Assembly: GCA_900550595.1 (NCBI GenBank)
Contig: URTB01000017.1
Location: forward strand, 1 to 14,992
Source of the DNA: an uncultured Collinsella sp.
Lineage (GTDB): Bacteria > Actinomycetota > Coriobacteriia > Coriobacteriales > Coriobacteriaceae
Reading direction: 5' to 3'
DNA length: 14,992 nucleotides
Shown here: in pieces, positions 1 through 7,055 of the stretch
Position numbering within the stretch: position 1 is the stretch's first letter
Layout: each line of letters starts with the position of its first letter
The notes under the pieces: generated by a model
The model's database searches: none
Told to the model about the DNA's origin: nothing
What the model saw: only the letters and a program-made list of their open reading frames with translations
Program-made: the position numbers and the translations under genes

Positions 1-163
1 AGTGCGAATAGAACGTGCGGCGCGTAAGGCCAGCGCGCTCGGTGAGCGACGCGACATTAATGCGCGAAAGGTCGCCGCTTTCGGCAAGTTCGCTGGCAAG
101 TGCCTGGCGAAGGGCACGCTGTGAGCGAAGGGACCGGCGATCGCATTTCTCGAGCTGGGACAA
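1..163 (-). CDS. TetR/AcrR-family transcriptional regulator, N-terminal part (cut by window edge)
   Basis: Reading the minus strand from TTG at 163 gives 54 uninterrupted residues to the window edge. They contain a TetR-type helix-turn-helix, ending LTERAGLTRRTFYSH (residues 40-54), the typical recognition-helix pattern in which T-x-x-T-F-Y-x-H/Y is strongly conserved. The start is well fixed: an AAGGAGG ribosome site lies at 168-174, 4 nt away, and an in-frame TAA at 176-178 rules out an upstream start. TetR proteins are dimeric repressors released from DNA by a small ligand; the ligand-binding C-terminal domain lies outside the window, so the signal and targets are unknown. The promoter region carries two palindromes suited to autorepression. 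The gene faces away from the module-gene array, so it may or may not control it. Confidence 0.85.
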   Translation of the reverse strand, partial: MSQLEKCDRRSLRSQRALRQALASELAESGDLSRINVASLTERAGLTRRTFYSH

Positions 164-184
164 GCGTCCTCCTTGTTACTCAGC

Positions 185-202
185 CTGTGCGCTATTGCAC
201 AG
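185..202. promoter_or_regulatory. Second palindromic operator candidate, CTGTGC-N6-GCACAG
   Basis: A perfect inverted repeat with 6-bp arms and a 6-bp spacer lies 12 bp from the palindrome at 215-229 and downstream of the putative TetR promoter, within its expected leader. It shares the half-site GCACA with the other palindrome. A two-site operator would allow cooperative autorepression. Confidence 0.35.
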
Positions 203-212
203 TGCGAGTATT

Positions 213-241
213 ATTGCACACCGTGTGCATCAACACGTAAA
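213..241 (-). promoter_or_regulatory. Candidate promoter of the TetR-family gene
   Basis: On the minus strand a -35-like TTTACG (241-236) and a -10-like TGCAAT (218-213) are separated by 17 nt; each matches the sigma-70 consensus at 4 of 6 positions. The palindrome at 215-229 covers the -10 box and part of the spacer, where a repressor would block polymerase. Placement is inferred from sequence only. Confidence 0.4.
215..229. promoter_or_regulatory. Palindromic operator candidate, TGCACAC-N-GTGTGCA
   Basis: A perfect inverted repeat with 7-bp arms and a single central base lies between the TetR-family gene and the divergent array and overlaps that gene's putative -10 region. The size and symmetry suit a TetR dimer. 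The sequence TATTGCACA at its left edge (212-220) recurs at 193-201 beside the second palindrome, suggesting two related sites. Assignment to this TetR protein is inference. Confidence 0.45.
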
Positions 242-252
242 GGCAATATTTG

Positions 253-287
253 GGATGTGACAAAGGGGCTGCCCCTTTGTCACATCC
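253..287. repeat. 35-bp perfect palindrome, dispersed-repeat copy 1
   Basis: Two 17-bp arms (left arm GGATGTGACAAAGGGGC) flank a single T, giving a perfect hairpin-forming palindrome in the intergenic space between the TetR-family gene and the first module gene. A second copy sits at 14875-14907 at an unrelated locus, so this is a dispersed element rather than a gene-specific operator. There is no T-run after it, so a classical intrinsic terminator is not supported. It resembles REP-type or MITE-like intergenic palindromes. It ends 82 bp before the ATG of the first module gene and could lie in that gene's leader RNA. Confidence 0.8.
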
Positions 288-297
288 ATTCTCTCCT

Positions 298-315
298 GGT
301 CCCGTTAATGGGACC
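298..315. repeat. 18-bp upstream element, copy 1 (GGTCCC-GTTAAT-GGGACC)
   Basis: A perfect inverted repeat with 6-bp arms around GTTAAT ends 54 bp before the ATG of the first module gene. The same 18 bp, with one T-to-A change, ends 54 bp before the ATG of the second module gene (2590-2607). The rest of the two leaders differs much more, so this looks like a selected cis element. GTTAAT could act as a weak -10 box embedded in an operator; that reading is inference. Confidence 0.55.
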
Positions 316-369
316 GACGGCCTCCACACCTGTTGCATCATGCCGGTAACAATCGATAAGGAGGCCGAC

Positions 370-2496
370 ATGAACAATCAGGCAAGCGATGGTATCACCG
401 ATGTCGGCAAAGACCTCGTCCTCAGCTGCATCAAAAGCCAAGAGTTGCGAGACCACATGCGCAAATACTTATACTGGCCGGCGCCAATCATCGCCGGCTC
501 ACTTAAGACGCTTGACGAAAAACGTGCCATGCTCGAGCAGCTCCGCATGGAGGTTTCGCCGGAGCTGTTCGAAGATATCGACTCCCATCTCGCCCAGCTC
601 AACAGCGCGCTCGATATGCTCTACAACGTCGAGCGCGACCGTGGAATCCTCCTGCTATACGTCATGTTCTACAACGAGGAGGAGCGTGACGCCGACGCCC
701 TTGACGGCCCCTTCCCCACCGCATCCTGGGAAGCCGCGCAAACGCTCATGAAGCGCTACATCGAAGAGTATCCTGACGACGACTGGTCCGAATCGTACTG
801 GAAGATCAATCTCTACACCTCGGAAGACCTGCACGAACATCAAACGGCGCAGCCCTCTCTGTCGATTGCGGCCACCAAGGACGGCGAGCTCATATTCCTC
901 CGCGATCTGCGCAATCACCGCACTCGCAAATCGCATGTCGAAAGCGCCTGGCGAAACGATAGCAGGCGGTTCTGCGCGAACAACGAGCCCGTCTACACGC
1001 CGTGGGTACCGGGCGACATCCTCAAAATCGACGGTCGGCCTTTCGACCACGGGCCTTGCTTTGCCATTGTGCTCGAAAACGACTACGAGCACACGCTCCG
1101 AGGACAGATCTGGTGTGCAGGCCCCAGCAAATATCACGGCGTTAAGGAAGGTTCGCTTTCATCCGGCACCTTCAGCGACAGTCTCTTGGACCCCTTCATC
1201 CCCTCTGCCCTCTACACCGCCGAGCGCTACACCGGCGACCTGCCGGACGACTGCGCTTTTATGCTCGAGCTTTCGCAGAAGCTGCACGACAACCCTGACT
1301 ACGGCAGACAATGGTCCGAGGGTTCCGTCGGACATGACTGCCTTCAGCCGTATCGCAAGCCCGCCAACCAAAGTGAGCTGGATATTCGTCCGGACATCTT
1401 CGAGTTTTTAGACTCGCACGGTATTAAGGAGCATCTTCAACGAATCGACTACGAGCTCACCACGCCCGTAGCGGCTTTCATCGTCGACCGCTCGCATAAA
1501 GCGACGCTGCAGCAAAAGCTCGAAGGCTGGCAAAAGATCATCGACACCATGCCCAATTGCGCCATGAGCCGCAGAAACGACACGTTCAACATCCCAGACT
1601 TTCATGCCTTTCTGCGCAATGTCATCAGGCAGGAGCAAAGAAAGCTCGCACACTTTAAAAGGACGGACGGTCTGAGCCTGTATTTCTTTGATGACTACTC
1701 ATGGGACCGGCGCGGGCAGGGCGGCTGTCTTTACGGCCCGTACAGCAGTTATCAAAAGTGCTTCGATGCAATCTGGAAAGAGCTCGACGGTGACGATCCC
1801 AAAGCCATCAGAATCACTCGTCGTCCCATCGACCCAGACGAAGACCACTATGCCGACGACATGGTCTTACTCAATGCGAACGGCGAAGTAATGTCTTGCG
1901 ATTACCGCAACAAAAGCGAGTGGGACGAGGCGGGCACCGCCAGCGATTTCGAGGACATGTGGTTTGATATCCCAACGCCCTTCCATGCCGGAGACATCGT
2001 CTGCAACCTCCAACGCCCCGACGAGCCGATGGTGCTGTTTGACCTGCAAACTTGGGGATCCGAACGAGTCGACAAAGAGCTGGCCTCCTCCGTCTACAAA
2101 GATCGCCTCGTTCAAAAGGCCGACAAGCTATTGCGCTGGCACCGATATGACGGCGACACCAGCGACATGTACGCCTACGGCTGCCAAGTCTCATCCGCCT
2201 TGCATTTCCCCTTCTACATTGGGGAGCCTGAGGGCTTTCTTTTGGACATCGACTATTACCGCAAGCCGCTCAAGTCAGAGGAGCGAATCCTTTACGGCGT
2301 CAGGGCATATGTCAAAGGCGACCTGGCGGTTGATTCGCTCGCCGCGATGGCCAGCGCATGCGAGCTACAGGCGCTGGCGGAGAAAAAGGCACGCGGTTTC
2401 GAGGACGCAGACAGTTGGCTCAAGGACCGCTACCCGGAGCTGTTCGATACGACGGCCGACCCCTTCTTAGAGGGAAGCTGCGCCAGTTACGCTTAG
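370..2496 (+). CDS. Two-module protein of unknown function (N-module plus C-module), copy 1
   Basis: A 708-residue protein I cannot assign to a named family. The start at 370 is chosen because AAGGAGG (358-364) sits 5 nt upstream and because the second copy starts at the matching place; a longer frame from 250 would run through the palindrome. It has no signal peptide or membrane segment and is acidic, so it is probably cytoplasmic. Residues 1 to about 335 form an N-module: a helical head with KTLDEKRAMLEQL, then GPFPTASW (113-120), then a GDILKID segment (215-221) followed by GRPFDHGP. Residues from about 338 form a C-module: DIFEFLDS, QQKLEGWQKIIDTMPNC, GPYSSY (456-461), a DIPTPFHAGDIV stretch ending at V544, then a long tail ending in YPELFD. 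A lone C-module and a lone N-module are encoded downstream at 4797 and 5879. I recall similar unnamed proteins in gut Clostridia, but cannot check. Confidence 0.85.
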   Translation: MNNQASDGITDVGKDLVLSCIKSQELRDHMRKYLYWPAPIIAGSLKTLDEKRAMLEQLRMEVSPELFEDIDSHLAQLNSALDMLYNVERDRGILLLYVMFYNEEERDADALDGPFPTASWEAAQTLMKRYIEEYPDDDWSESYWKINLYTSEDLHEHQTAQPSLSIAATKDGELIFLRDLRNHRTRKSHVESAWRNDSRRFCANNEPVYTPWVPGDILKIDGRPFDHGPCFAIVLENDYEHTLRGQIWCAGPSKYHGVKEGSLSSGTFSDSLLDPFIPSALYTAERYTGDLPDDCAFMLELSQKLHDNPDYGRQWSEGSVGHDCLQPYRKPANQSELDIRPDIFEFLDSHGIKEHLQRIDYELTTPVAAFIVDRSHKATLQQKLEGWQKIIDTMPNCAMSRRNDTFNIPDFHAFLRNVIRQEQRKLAHFKRTDGLSLYFFDDYSWDRRGQGGCLYGPYSSYQKCFDAIWKELDGDDPKAIRITRRPIDPDEDHYADDMVLLNANGEVMSCDYRNKSEWDEAGTASDFEDMWFDIPTPFHAGDIVCNLQRPDEPMVLFDLQTWGSERVDKELASSVYKDRLVQKADKLLRWHRYDGDTSDMYAYGCQVSSALHFPFYIGEPEGFLLDIDYYRKPLKSEERILYGVRAYVKGDLAVDSLAAMASACELQALAEKKARGFEDADSWLKDRYPELFDTTADPFLEGSCASYA

Positions 2497-2570
2497 TTTT
2501 TGAAACGCCACTACCAATTGTCCATTCAGTATGCGCACATCCATGTACCAGTGCGTTTCCAGAAGTATGT

Positions 2571-2601
2571 TTGACGCGAGATTCATATGGGACCCGTTAA
2601 T
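2571..2601 (+). promoter_or_regulatory. Weak promoter candidate for the second module gene
   Basis: TTGACG (2571-2576) is a 5-of-6 match to a -35 box. The only plausible -10 is GTTAAT (2596-2601), inside the shared 18-bp element, which gives a long 19-nt spacer. At copy 1 the corresponding GTTAAT (304-309) has TTGTCA at 277-282 with an even longer 21-nt spacer. A regulator could be needed for use of such promoters, but the call is tentative. Confidence 0.25.
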
Positions 2602-2607
2602 GGGACC
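2590..2607. repeat. 18-bp upstream element, copy 2 (GGACCC-GTTAAT-GGGACC)
   Basis: This matches the element at 298-315 at 17 of 18 positions; the one change breaks one base pair of the inverted repeat. Both copies end exactly 54 bp before the start codons of the paired genes, so the element was either duplicated with the gene or is kept for expression. The 165-bp gap between the two large module genes holds this element, the weak promoter above and a ribosome site, with no small gene visible. Confidence 0.55.
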
Positions 2608-2661
2608 ACAAAGCGCAGCCTCTGATGGATGCTAACGGCAACGACCGAATTGGAGGTTGCT

Positions 2662-4794
2662 ATGGACAGCCAAGCAGATACCGTGATCACCGATGCCGGC
2701 AGGGAGCTCGTTTGCAGTTGCATCAAGGACGATGAGCTGCGTGCTCATATGTTCAAACACATGGGAATGGCAGATGGCTCCCTCTGTAAAATCATCGGCG
2801 GCTCCCTCAAGACGCTCGACGAAAAACGGACCATGCTCGAGCAGCTTCGCAAAGAGGTCTCATCGGATTACGCCGAGGCGATCGACTCCGGCCTCGAACA
2901 ACTCGACACTGCACTCGATATGCTTTACAACGTTGACCGTGACCGCGGTATCTTGCTGGTCTCCGGCATGTTTTACAGTGAAGATGAGCGCGGGCACGAC
3001 ACCTTTGACGGCCCCTTCCCCGTTGCCTCATGGGAAGCTGCGCAAACCCTCATGAAGCAATGCGTCGATGACGACCCCGATGAAGATTGGTCCGAATCAT
3101 TCTGGCAGATTAAGCTCTATACCGCCGAAGACTTACACGACCGCCCGCGCGCTCAAGCCTCGCTGATATTCGCCGCGACCATGGCTGGCGATTTGGTCTT
3201 TTTGAGCGACCGCCGGAATCAGCGGACTCCGCATCAAAGCATCGATCACTTGCCGTGGAACAATAGCAAGCACTTCTGTGCCAATGGTGAGGTCTTCTAC
3301 ACTCCCTGGTCCCCCGGCGACATCATCAAGATCGATAGTCGGCCCTTCGACCACGGTCCCCGTTTCGCCATCGTGCTCGAAGACGACTACGATAGTTCGT
3401 TCAAAGGCCAGGTTTGGTGCGCCTATCCGAGCAAAATCTACGGCGTTGAGGAAGGCAATCTCCGCTTGAGGGATTTCACGGACGGCTTCCTCGACGACTT
3501 CACACCCTCTGCGCTCTACACCGCCGAACGCTATATCGGCGACTTGCCCGATGATTGTTCCTTTATGCTCGAACTCTCGAAAAAGCTGCACGATGACCCC
3601 AGCTACGGCAAACAATGGTCGGACGGATTGGTCGTACACGACTGCCTGCAGCCATACCGCACATCGGCCGGCGCCGGCGCCAACGCCATACGTTCGGACA
3701 TTCTCGAGTTTCTCGACTCACCCGACATCAAGGAACACTTAAAGGACATCGGCTACGAGCCCACCACGCCCGAGGCGGCGTTCATCGTCGACCGTTCGAA
3801 CGAGAAGACGCTGCAACAGAAGATCGAGGCCTGGCAAAAGATTCTCGAAAACATGCCCAATTGTGCGATGAACAGACGATACGGCACGTTCAATATCCCC
3901 AACTTCCACGTCTTTCTTCACGACGTCATCAAATGGGAACGCAAGATAATTGCCCGGTTCAAACAGCCTGGCAAGCACATGTATTTCTTTGAGGACAAGA
4001 CGGGAGGTCCCCATGAGAGCGGGTGCAATTATGGCCCCTACACCAGCTACGAAAAATGTTTCAAAGCAATCTGGAATGAGCTTGAGGAGGAGAATCCTAC
4101 CTCGATTGAAATAACGCGCCGCCCGATCGATCCGGACGAAGACTACTATGCCGCCGACAGGCTCATGCTCAACGCAAAAGGCGAAATCATGGACTGCCAG
4201 CTGCGCTGCATCGACATGGAACGCGAGGGTAAAGACCCCACTTTCGCTTTTGAGTTGATGTGGTTTGACATCCCGACGCCATTCCACGCCGGCGACATCA
4301 TTTGTCGTCACGGCGACCCTGGCGACCCCATGCTGCTTCTCAATATGCAGACATGGACCACGAAGCGGGTCATGGATGAGCTTCCGCCTTCCACCTACAG
4401 GGAATGCGCCGCAAAAAAGGCCGACAACCTACTCAGGCACCATCGGCAAAATGGCGACACGAGCGACATGTACGCCTACGGCTGTCAGATTGAATATCCC
4501 CTGGAGTACCCCGTCTATATCGGAGAGCCAAGTTGCTTTCTTCTCGATATGGAATACTGCCGCATCCCGCTCAAGCCGGAGGCGAGAATTCTGTACGGCG
4601 TGCGGGCATATCTCGACGGCGATCTGGGTCTTGACTCACTTATTGCGCTATCGAGCCTTTACGAACTGCAGGCGCTGGTCAAGAAAAAAGCCGAGCGGTT
4701 TGAAGGGGAAGACGGCGGGCTCAAGACCCGCTATCCGGAGTTATTCGATGACACGATAGCCCCGCCGGCACAATTCGAAACAAAGAGGAGCTAA
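2662..4794 (+). CDS. Two-module protein of unknown function, copy 2 (tandem paralogue)
   Basis: A 710-residue paralogue of the protein encoded at 370, alignable along its whole length (for example KTLDEKR-MLEQLR, GPFP-ASWEAAQTLMK, RPFDHGP, CMPNC-type and YGC blocks recur in the same order). The ATG at 2662 follows GGAGG (2652-2656) by 5 nt; an in-frame ATG at 2629 has no such site. The N-module carries SPGDIIKID and SRPFDHGP; the C-module begins near IRSDILEFLDS and carries DIPTPFHAGDII and a C-terminal YPELFDD. No catalytic motif is recognisable. The stop is 2 nt before the next gene's apparent start, so it heads a three-gene operon. The pair most simply reflects tandem duplication followed by divergence. 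Function unknown. Confidence 0.85.
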   Translation: MDSQADTVITDAGRELVCSCIKDDELRAHMFKHMGMADGSLCKIIGGSLKTLDEKRTMLEQLRKEVSSDYAEAIDSGLEQLDTALDMLYNVDRDRGILLVSGMFYSEDERGHDTFDGPFPVASWEAAQTLMKQCVDDDPDEDWSESFWQIKLYTAEDLHDRPRAQASLIFAATMAGDLVFLSDRRNQRTPHQSIDHLPWNNSKHFCANGEVFYTPWSPGDIIKIDSRPFDHGPRFAIVLEDDYDSSFKGQVWCAYPSKIYGVEEGNLRLRDFTDGFLDDFTPSALYTAERYIGDLPDDCSFMLELSKKLHDDPSYGKQWSDGLVVHDCLQPYRTSAGAGANAIRSDILEFLDSPDIKEHLKDIGYEPTTPEAAFIVDRSNEKTLQQKIEAWQKILENMPNCAMNRRYGTFNIPNFHVFLHDVIKWERKIIARFKQPGKHMYFFEDKTGGPHESGCNYGPYTSYEKCFKAIWNELEEENPTSIEITRRPIDPDEDYYAADRLMLNAKGEIMDCQLRCIDMEREGKDPTFAFELMWFDIPTPFHAGDIICRHGDPGDPMLLLNMQTWTTKRVMDELPPSTYRECAAKKADNLLRHHRQNGDTSDMYAYGCQIEYPLEYPVYIGEPSCFLLDMEYCRIPLKPEARILYGVRAYLDGDLGLDSLIALSSLYELQALVKKKAERFEGEDGGLKTRYPELFDDTIAPPAQFETKRS
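4784..4790 (+). promoter_or_regulatory. Ribosome binding site pointing to an ATC start
   Basis: AGAGGAG lies at the end of the preceding gene and ends 6 nt before ATC at 4797, the spacing expected for a start codon. The first standard in-frame start, GTG at 4815, is 24 nt away, too far for this site. Translation may also be aided by coupling to the TAA at 4792-4794. Confidence 0.6.
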
Positions 4795-4796
4795 CC

Positions 4797-5870
4797 ATCG
4801 ACATCTTAGATTTTGTGGACTCCCGGGACATTCGGGAGCATCTCCGCCGCATCAATTTTCAACCCGACACCATCGAGGCCGCCTATCTGGTTTGGTTTTC
4901 GAAGACCGCCACGCTCGAGCAGAAATGCGAAGCTTGGCAGGAGATCGCCCGAACCATGCCCAATTGTTCGCTGGAAGCAACCCATGCCGGTCTTGGAAGG
5001 CCGGCCATCCCCGATTTCCATGCTTTTTTGAGCTGGACAATCGATTACAACAAGCGATGCGTCGATGCGTTTGCGAGTGGGACGGGCTACGTTTATCAGT
5101 ATGAAGAGGAGATTGTGCCCGACGGGCAACTTTGTGGGGCCTTCGGCGCGCCATTCAGCTGTTATGAGAAATGTGCCGAGGCGTTGCGCGGTGATGATGA
5201 ACTTGCGAGCCGTCCAGAGGCACGCGTACGCATCACCCGGTGCCCACTCGATGCCGACAAAGAACATCGCCAGGAAGATTGGCTCATGGTGAACGGCAAA
5301 GGCGAGGTTCTTTCCGTTTATTGCCCTTCGGCCGGCCCCGTTGAGAACGATTGGGAGATCGCATTCGAGTTCATCTGGGTCGATATCCCCACGCCGTTCC
5401 ACACCGGCGATATCGTCTGGACGCCGCAAGGCAGTGCCCGTGAGCCGTTCATGTTGTTCGATCTGCCCACGTGGGACCGGACAAAGCTTGAGGCAGAGCT
5501 TCGGCAGGCAGACCGTTCTGACGAATGGCTTGATCATGCGCAGCAACGCCTCGAGCACTATCGCCATGCAGGGGATATCAGCAACATGCGTGCCACTGGT
5601 TGCTCGATTACCTACAACGAGACATTTCCCCTCTACATCGGCGAGCCAGACCCGCTTTACCTGAATCTTGAGTACTATCGCAAACCGCTCGAAGACGAGC
5701 AGCGAATTTTAATCGCCGCCCAGGCCTACCTGCGCGGCGACCTGTATGTCGACTCACTCATCGCGTTTATCGACACCATAAGGATAGAGTCCAAGGCAAA
5801 GCGCAACCTGGAAGAGCTACGTCTGGATCAGGCACCGCTCAAGGAAAAGTATCCGCAGCTATTTGAGTAG
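4797..5870 (+). CDS. Stand-alone C-module protein of unknown function, with apparent ATC start
   Basis: A 357-residue protein (351 if started at GTG 4815) equivalent to the C-terminal half of the two large module proteins. It aligns from its first residues, reading x-DILDFVDSRDIREHL, with DIFEFLDS and DILEFLDS of the C-modules at 370 and 2662. Further shared blocks are EQKCEAWQEIARTMPNC, the DIPTPFHTGDIV stretch (GD at residues 204-205), YIGEPDP, LEYYRKPLEDEQRIL and a terminal YPQLFE. The homology and the ribosome site at 4784-4790 place the start at 4797, where the codon is ATC instead of ATG. Either ATC is used inefficiently, GTG is used, or the base is an error or a recent inactivating change. 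The rest of the frame is intact. The next gene starts 8 nt after the stop. Function unknown. Confidence 0.75.
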   Translation: MDILDFVDSRDIREHLRRINFQPDTIEAAYLVWFSKTATLEQKCEAWQEIARTMPNCSLEATHAGLGRPAIPDFHAFLSWTIDYNKRCVDAFASGTGYVYQYEEEIVPDGQLCGAFGAPFSCYEKCAEALRGDDELASRPEARVRITRCPLDADKEHRQEDWLMVNGKGEVLSVYCPSAGPVENDWEIAFEFIWVDIPTPFHTGDIVWTPQGSAREPFMLFDLPTWDRTKLEAELRQADRSDEWLDHAQQRLEHYRHAGDISNMRATGCSITYNETFPLYIGEPDPLYLNLEYYRKPLEDEQRILIAAQAYLRGDLYVDSLIAFIDTIRIESKAKRNLEELRLDQAPLKEKYPQLFE

Positions 5871-5878
5871 AGGCCGTC

Positions 5879-6913
5879 ATGTCCGAATCTACGAGAAGTC
5901 GCACCAATAACTCGGAGGCCATCGTGCACGAAGAAATAATCAACCTGATCGAATCTCCGGAGTTGCGAGAGCATTTGCTGCATAATCCACAGCTGCTGAG
6001 TGGCGATCATTACTCGCAAATCATCGGTGGCGCGTCGATAGAAATCAACCGCAAACGGGAGATGCTCAGCAAGCTGGTTGCTGCCGAGCGCAGTTCGTCA
6101 GACGAAACCTTTTCTTGGTACGGGCCAGAGATCTGTATCGACTACATCGATGGCTGCTTGAACGCACTTAAGGCCGTCGACGGGAACAGAAAGGGGCTGC
6201 TTATTAGCGAAATCAGCTTTATCGGCAACGAAGTGGGATCCGCCATCACGCATGGCCCCTTCCCCGTGGCATCGTGGCAGGCCGCCCTTGCGGCAATGAA
6301 GGCATACGCAGACAAGTGGGGCGGCATGACAGACTTATCGTCCTCATACTGGATGATCGAGCTGTTCAACCTTGCCAACGACCCGAGCTGTTCATATCCA
6401 TACGACGGCTTTCTACAGCCAGACTACACTTACTACGCAAACGCCTCCGGCGAAATCCAATACCTCTGTAGGGAGGAAGAGGGCGAATGCGGCGAAGCAC
6501 TCGATTGCATTGTGGGTGGAATCTTTGGCCCGTGGTTCAAGGGGGCGTATGTCGGCCTGCCCACGCCGTACAAAAAGGGCGACATTCTTGAGATCGACTG
6601 CAGGCCATGGGCACCAGGCCCTTGTTATTGCCTGGTAGCAAACTCGAAATTGGACTGCCTGTATCTTGATGGCAATGGGCAGATCAGCTGTGGATCAATC
6701 CCCTACGGCAGCTGCTTTGCCAGATGGGCGCATACGAACCTGATGCTGTCACCTGTGTTTAGAGCGAGAAAAGCAACGCAGCCCTTGCCAGAAGTATGCG
6801 CAGCCTTGCAAGCGATTGAACTGGATCAGATAGATAACCTGCTAGAAAAGTGCGCCAACAATAAGGAGAAAGAGCCGATTTGGCTAGATATATACCGGCA
6901 TCGCGCTCGATGA
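5879..6913 (+). CDS. Stand-alone N-module protein of unknown function
   Basis: A 344-residue protein equivalent to the N-terminal half of the large module proteins. ATG at 5879 follows AGAGG (5869-5873) by 5 nt, overlapping the previous stop. Shared blocks in order: ELREHLL in the head, KREMLSKL, GPFPVASWQAA (from residue 126), SSYWMIELF, then LPTPYKKGDILEIDCRPWAPGP (GD at 234-235). The stretch before GDI reads LPTPYKKGD, much closer to the IPTPFHAGD of the C-modules than the N-modules of the fused copies are. It has about 14 cysteines, several in the conserved core (DCRP, PCYC, LCREEEGEC), but no regular zinc-binding spacing is clear. It is the last gene of the 2662-6913 operon. With the gene at 4797 it could supply in trans what the fused proteins carry in one chain. 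Function unknown. Confidence 0.8.
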   Translation: MSESTRSRTNNSEAIVHEEIINLIESPELREHLLHNPQLLSGDHYSQIIGGASIEINRKREMLSKLVAAERSSSDETFSWYGPEICIDYIDGCLNALKAVDGNRKGLLISEISFIGNEVGSAITHGPFPVASWQAALAAMKAYADKWGGMTDLSSSYWMIELFNLANDPSCSYPYDGFLQPDYTYYANASGEIQYLCREEEGECGEALDCIVGGIFGPWFKGAYVGLPTPYKKGDILEIDCRPWAPGPCYCLVANSKLDCLYLDGNGQISCGSIPYGSCFARWAHTNLMLSPVFRARKATQPLPEVCAALQAIELDQIDNLLEKCANNKEKEPIWLDIYRHRAR

Positions 6914-7055
6914 CGGAAACTGACAATTGAAACAATTGCTGCACTCAACTCAACGCGGTCACCGTCAATCCGAGCTCTTGTGCCGTATCTTTCTAAACTG
7001 ACCGCCCTATAGGACAATAAACACATGATTAGCGTTGTTATTCAAAGGAGCGCTC

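Noticed and set aside
250..369. Upstream extension of the first module gene by 40 codons
   Set aside because: It would translate the dispersed palindrome, and a much better ribosome site precedes 370, in line with the paralogue's start at 2662.
655..1137. Minus-strand open frame (160 codons), with a similar one at 3133-3639
   Set aside because: They occur at matching places because the plus-strand genes are paralogues with similar codon use; no start signal supports them.
1981..2046. Resemblance of PF-x-x-GDIV followed by RP and a hydrophobic strand to MazF/PemK-type toxins
   Set aside because: The match is a short generic beta-barrel-like pattern; the proteins are far larger and no toxin-antitoxin pairing is seen.
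2502..2559. GAAACGC/GCGTTTC inverted repeat after the first module gene as a terminator
   Set aside because: The loop is over 40 nt and no T-run follows, so no terminator is supported.
4806..5567. Minus-strand open frame of 253 codons opposite the third module gene
   Set aside because: The plus-strand frame is homologous to two other genes in the window; the reverse frame has no recognisable feature.
6924..6938. CAATTG-AAA-CAATTG repeat between the last module gene and the nuclease gene
   Set aside because: It is short and AT-rich with no second copy or promoter geometry; likely chance. A GCGGTCA/TGACCGC pair at 6955-7005 has a 37-bp spacer and is equally weak.
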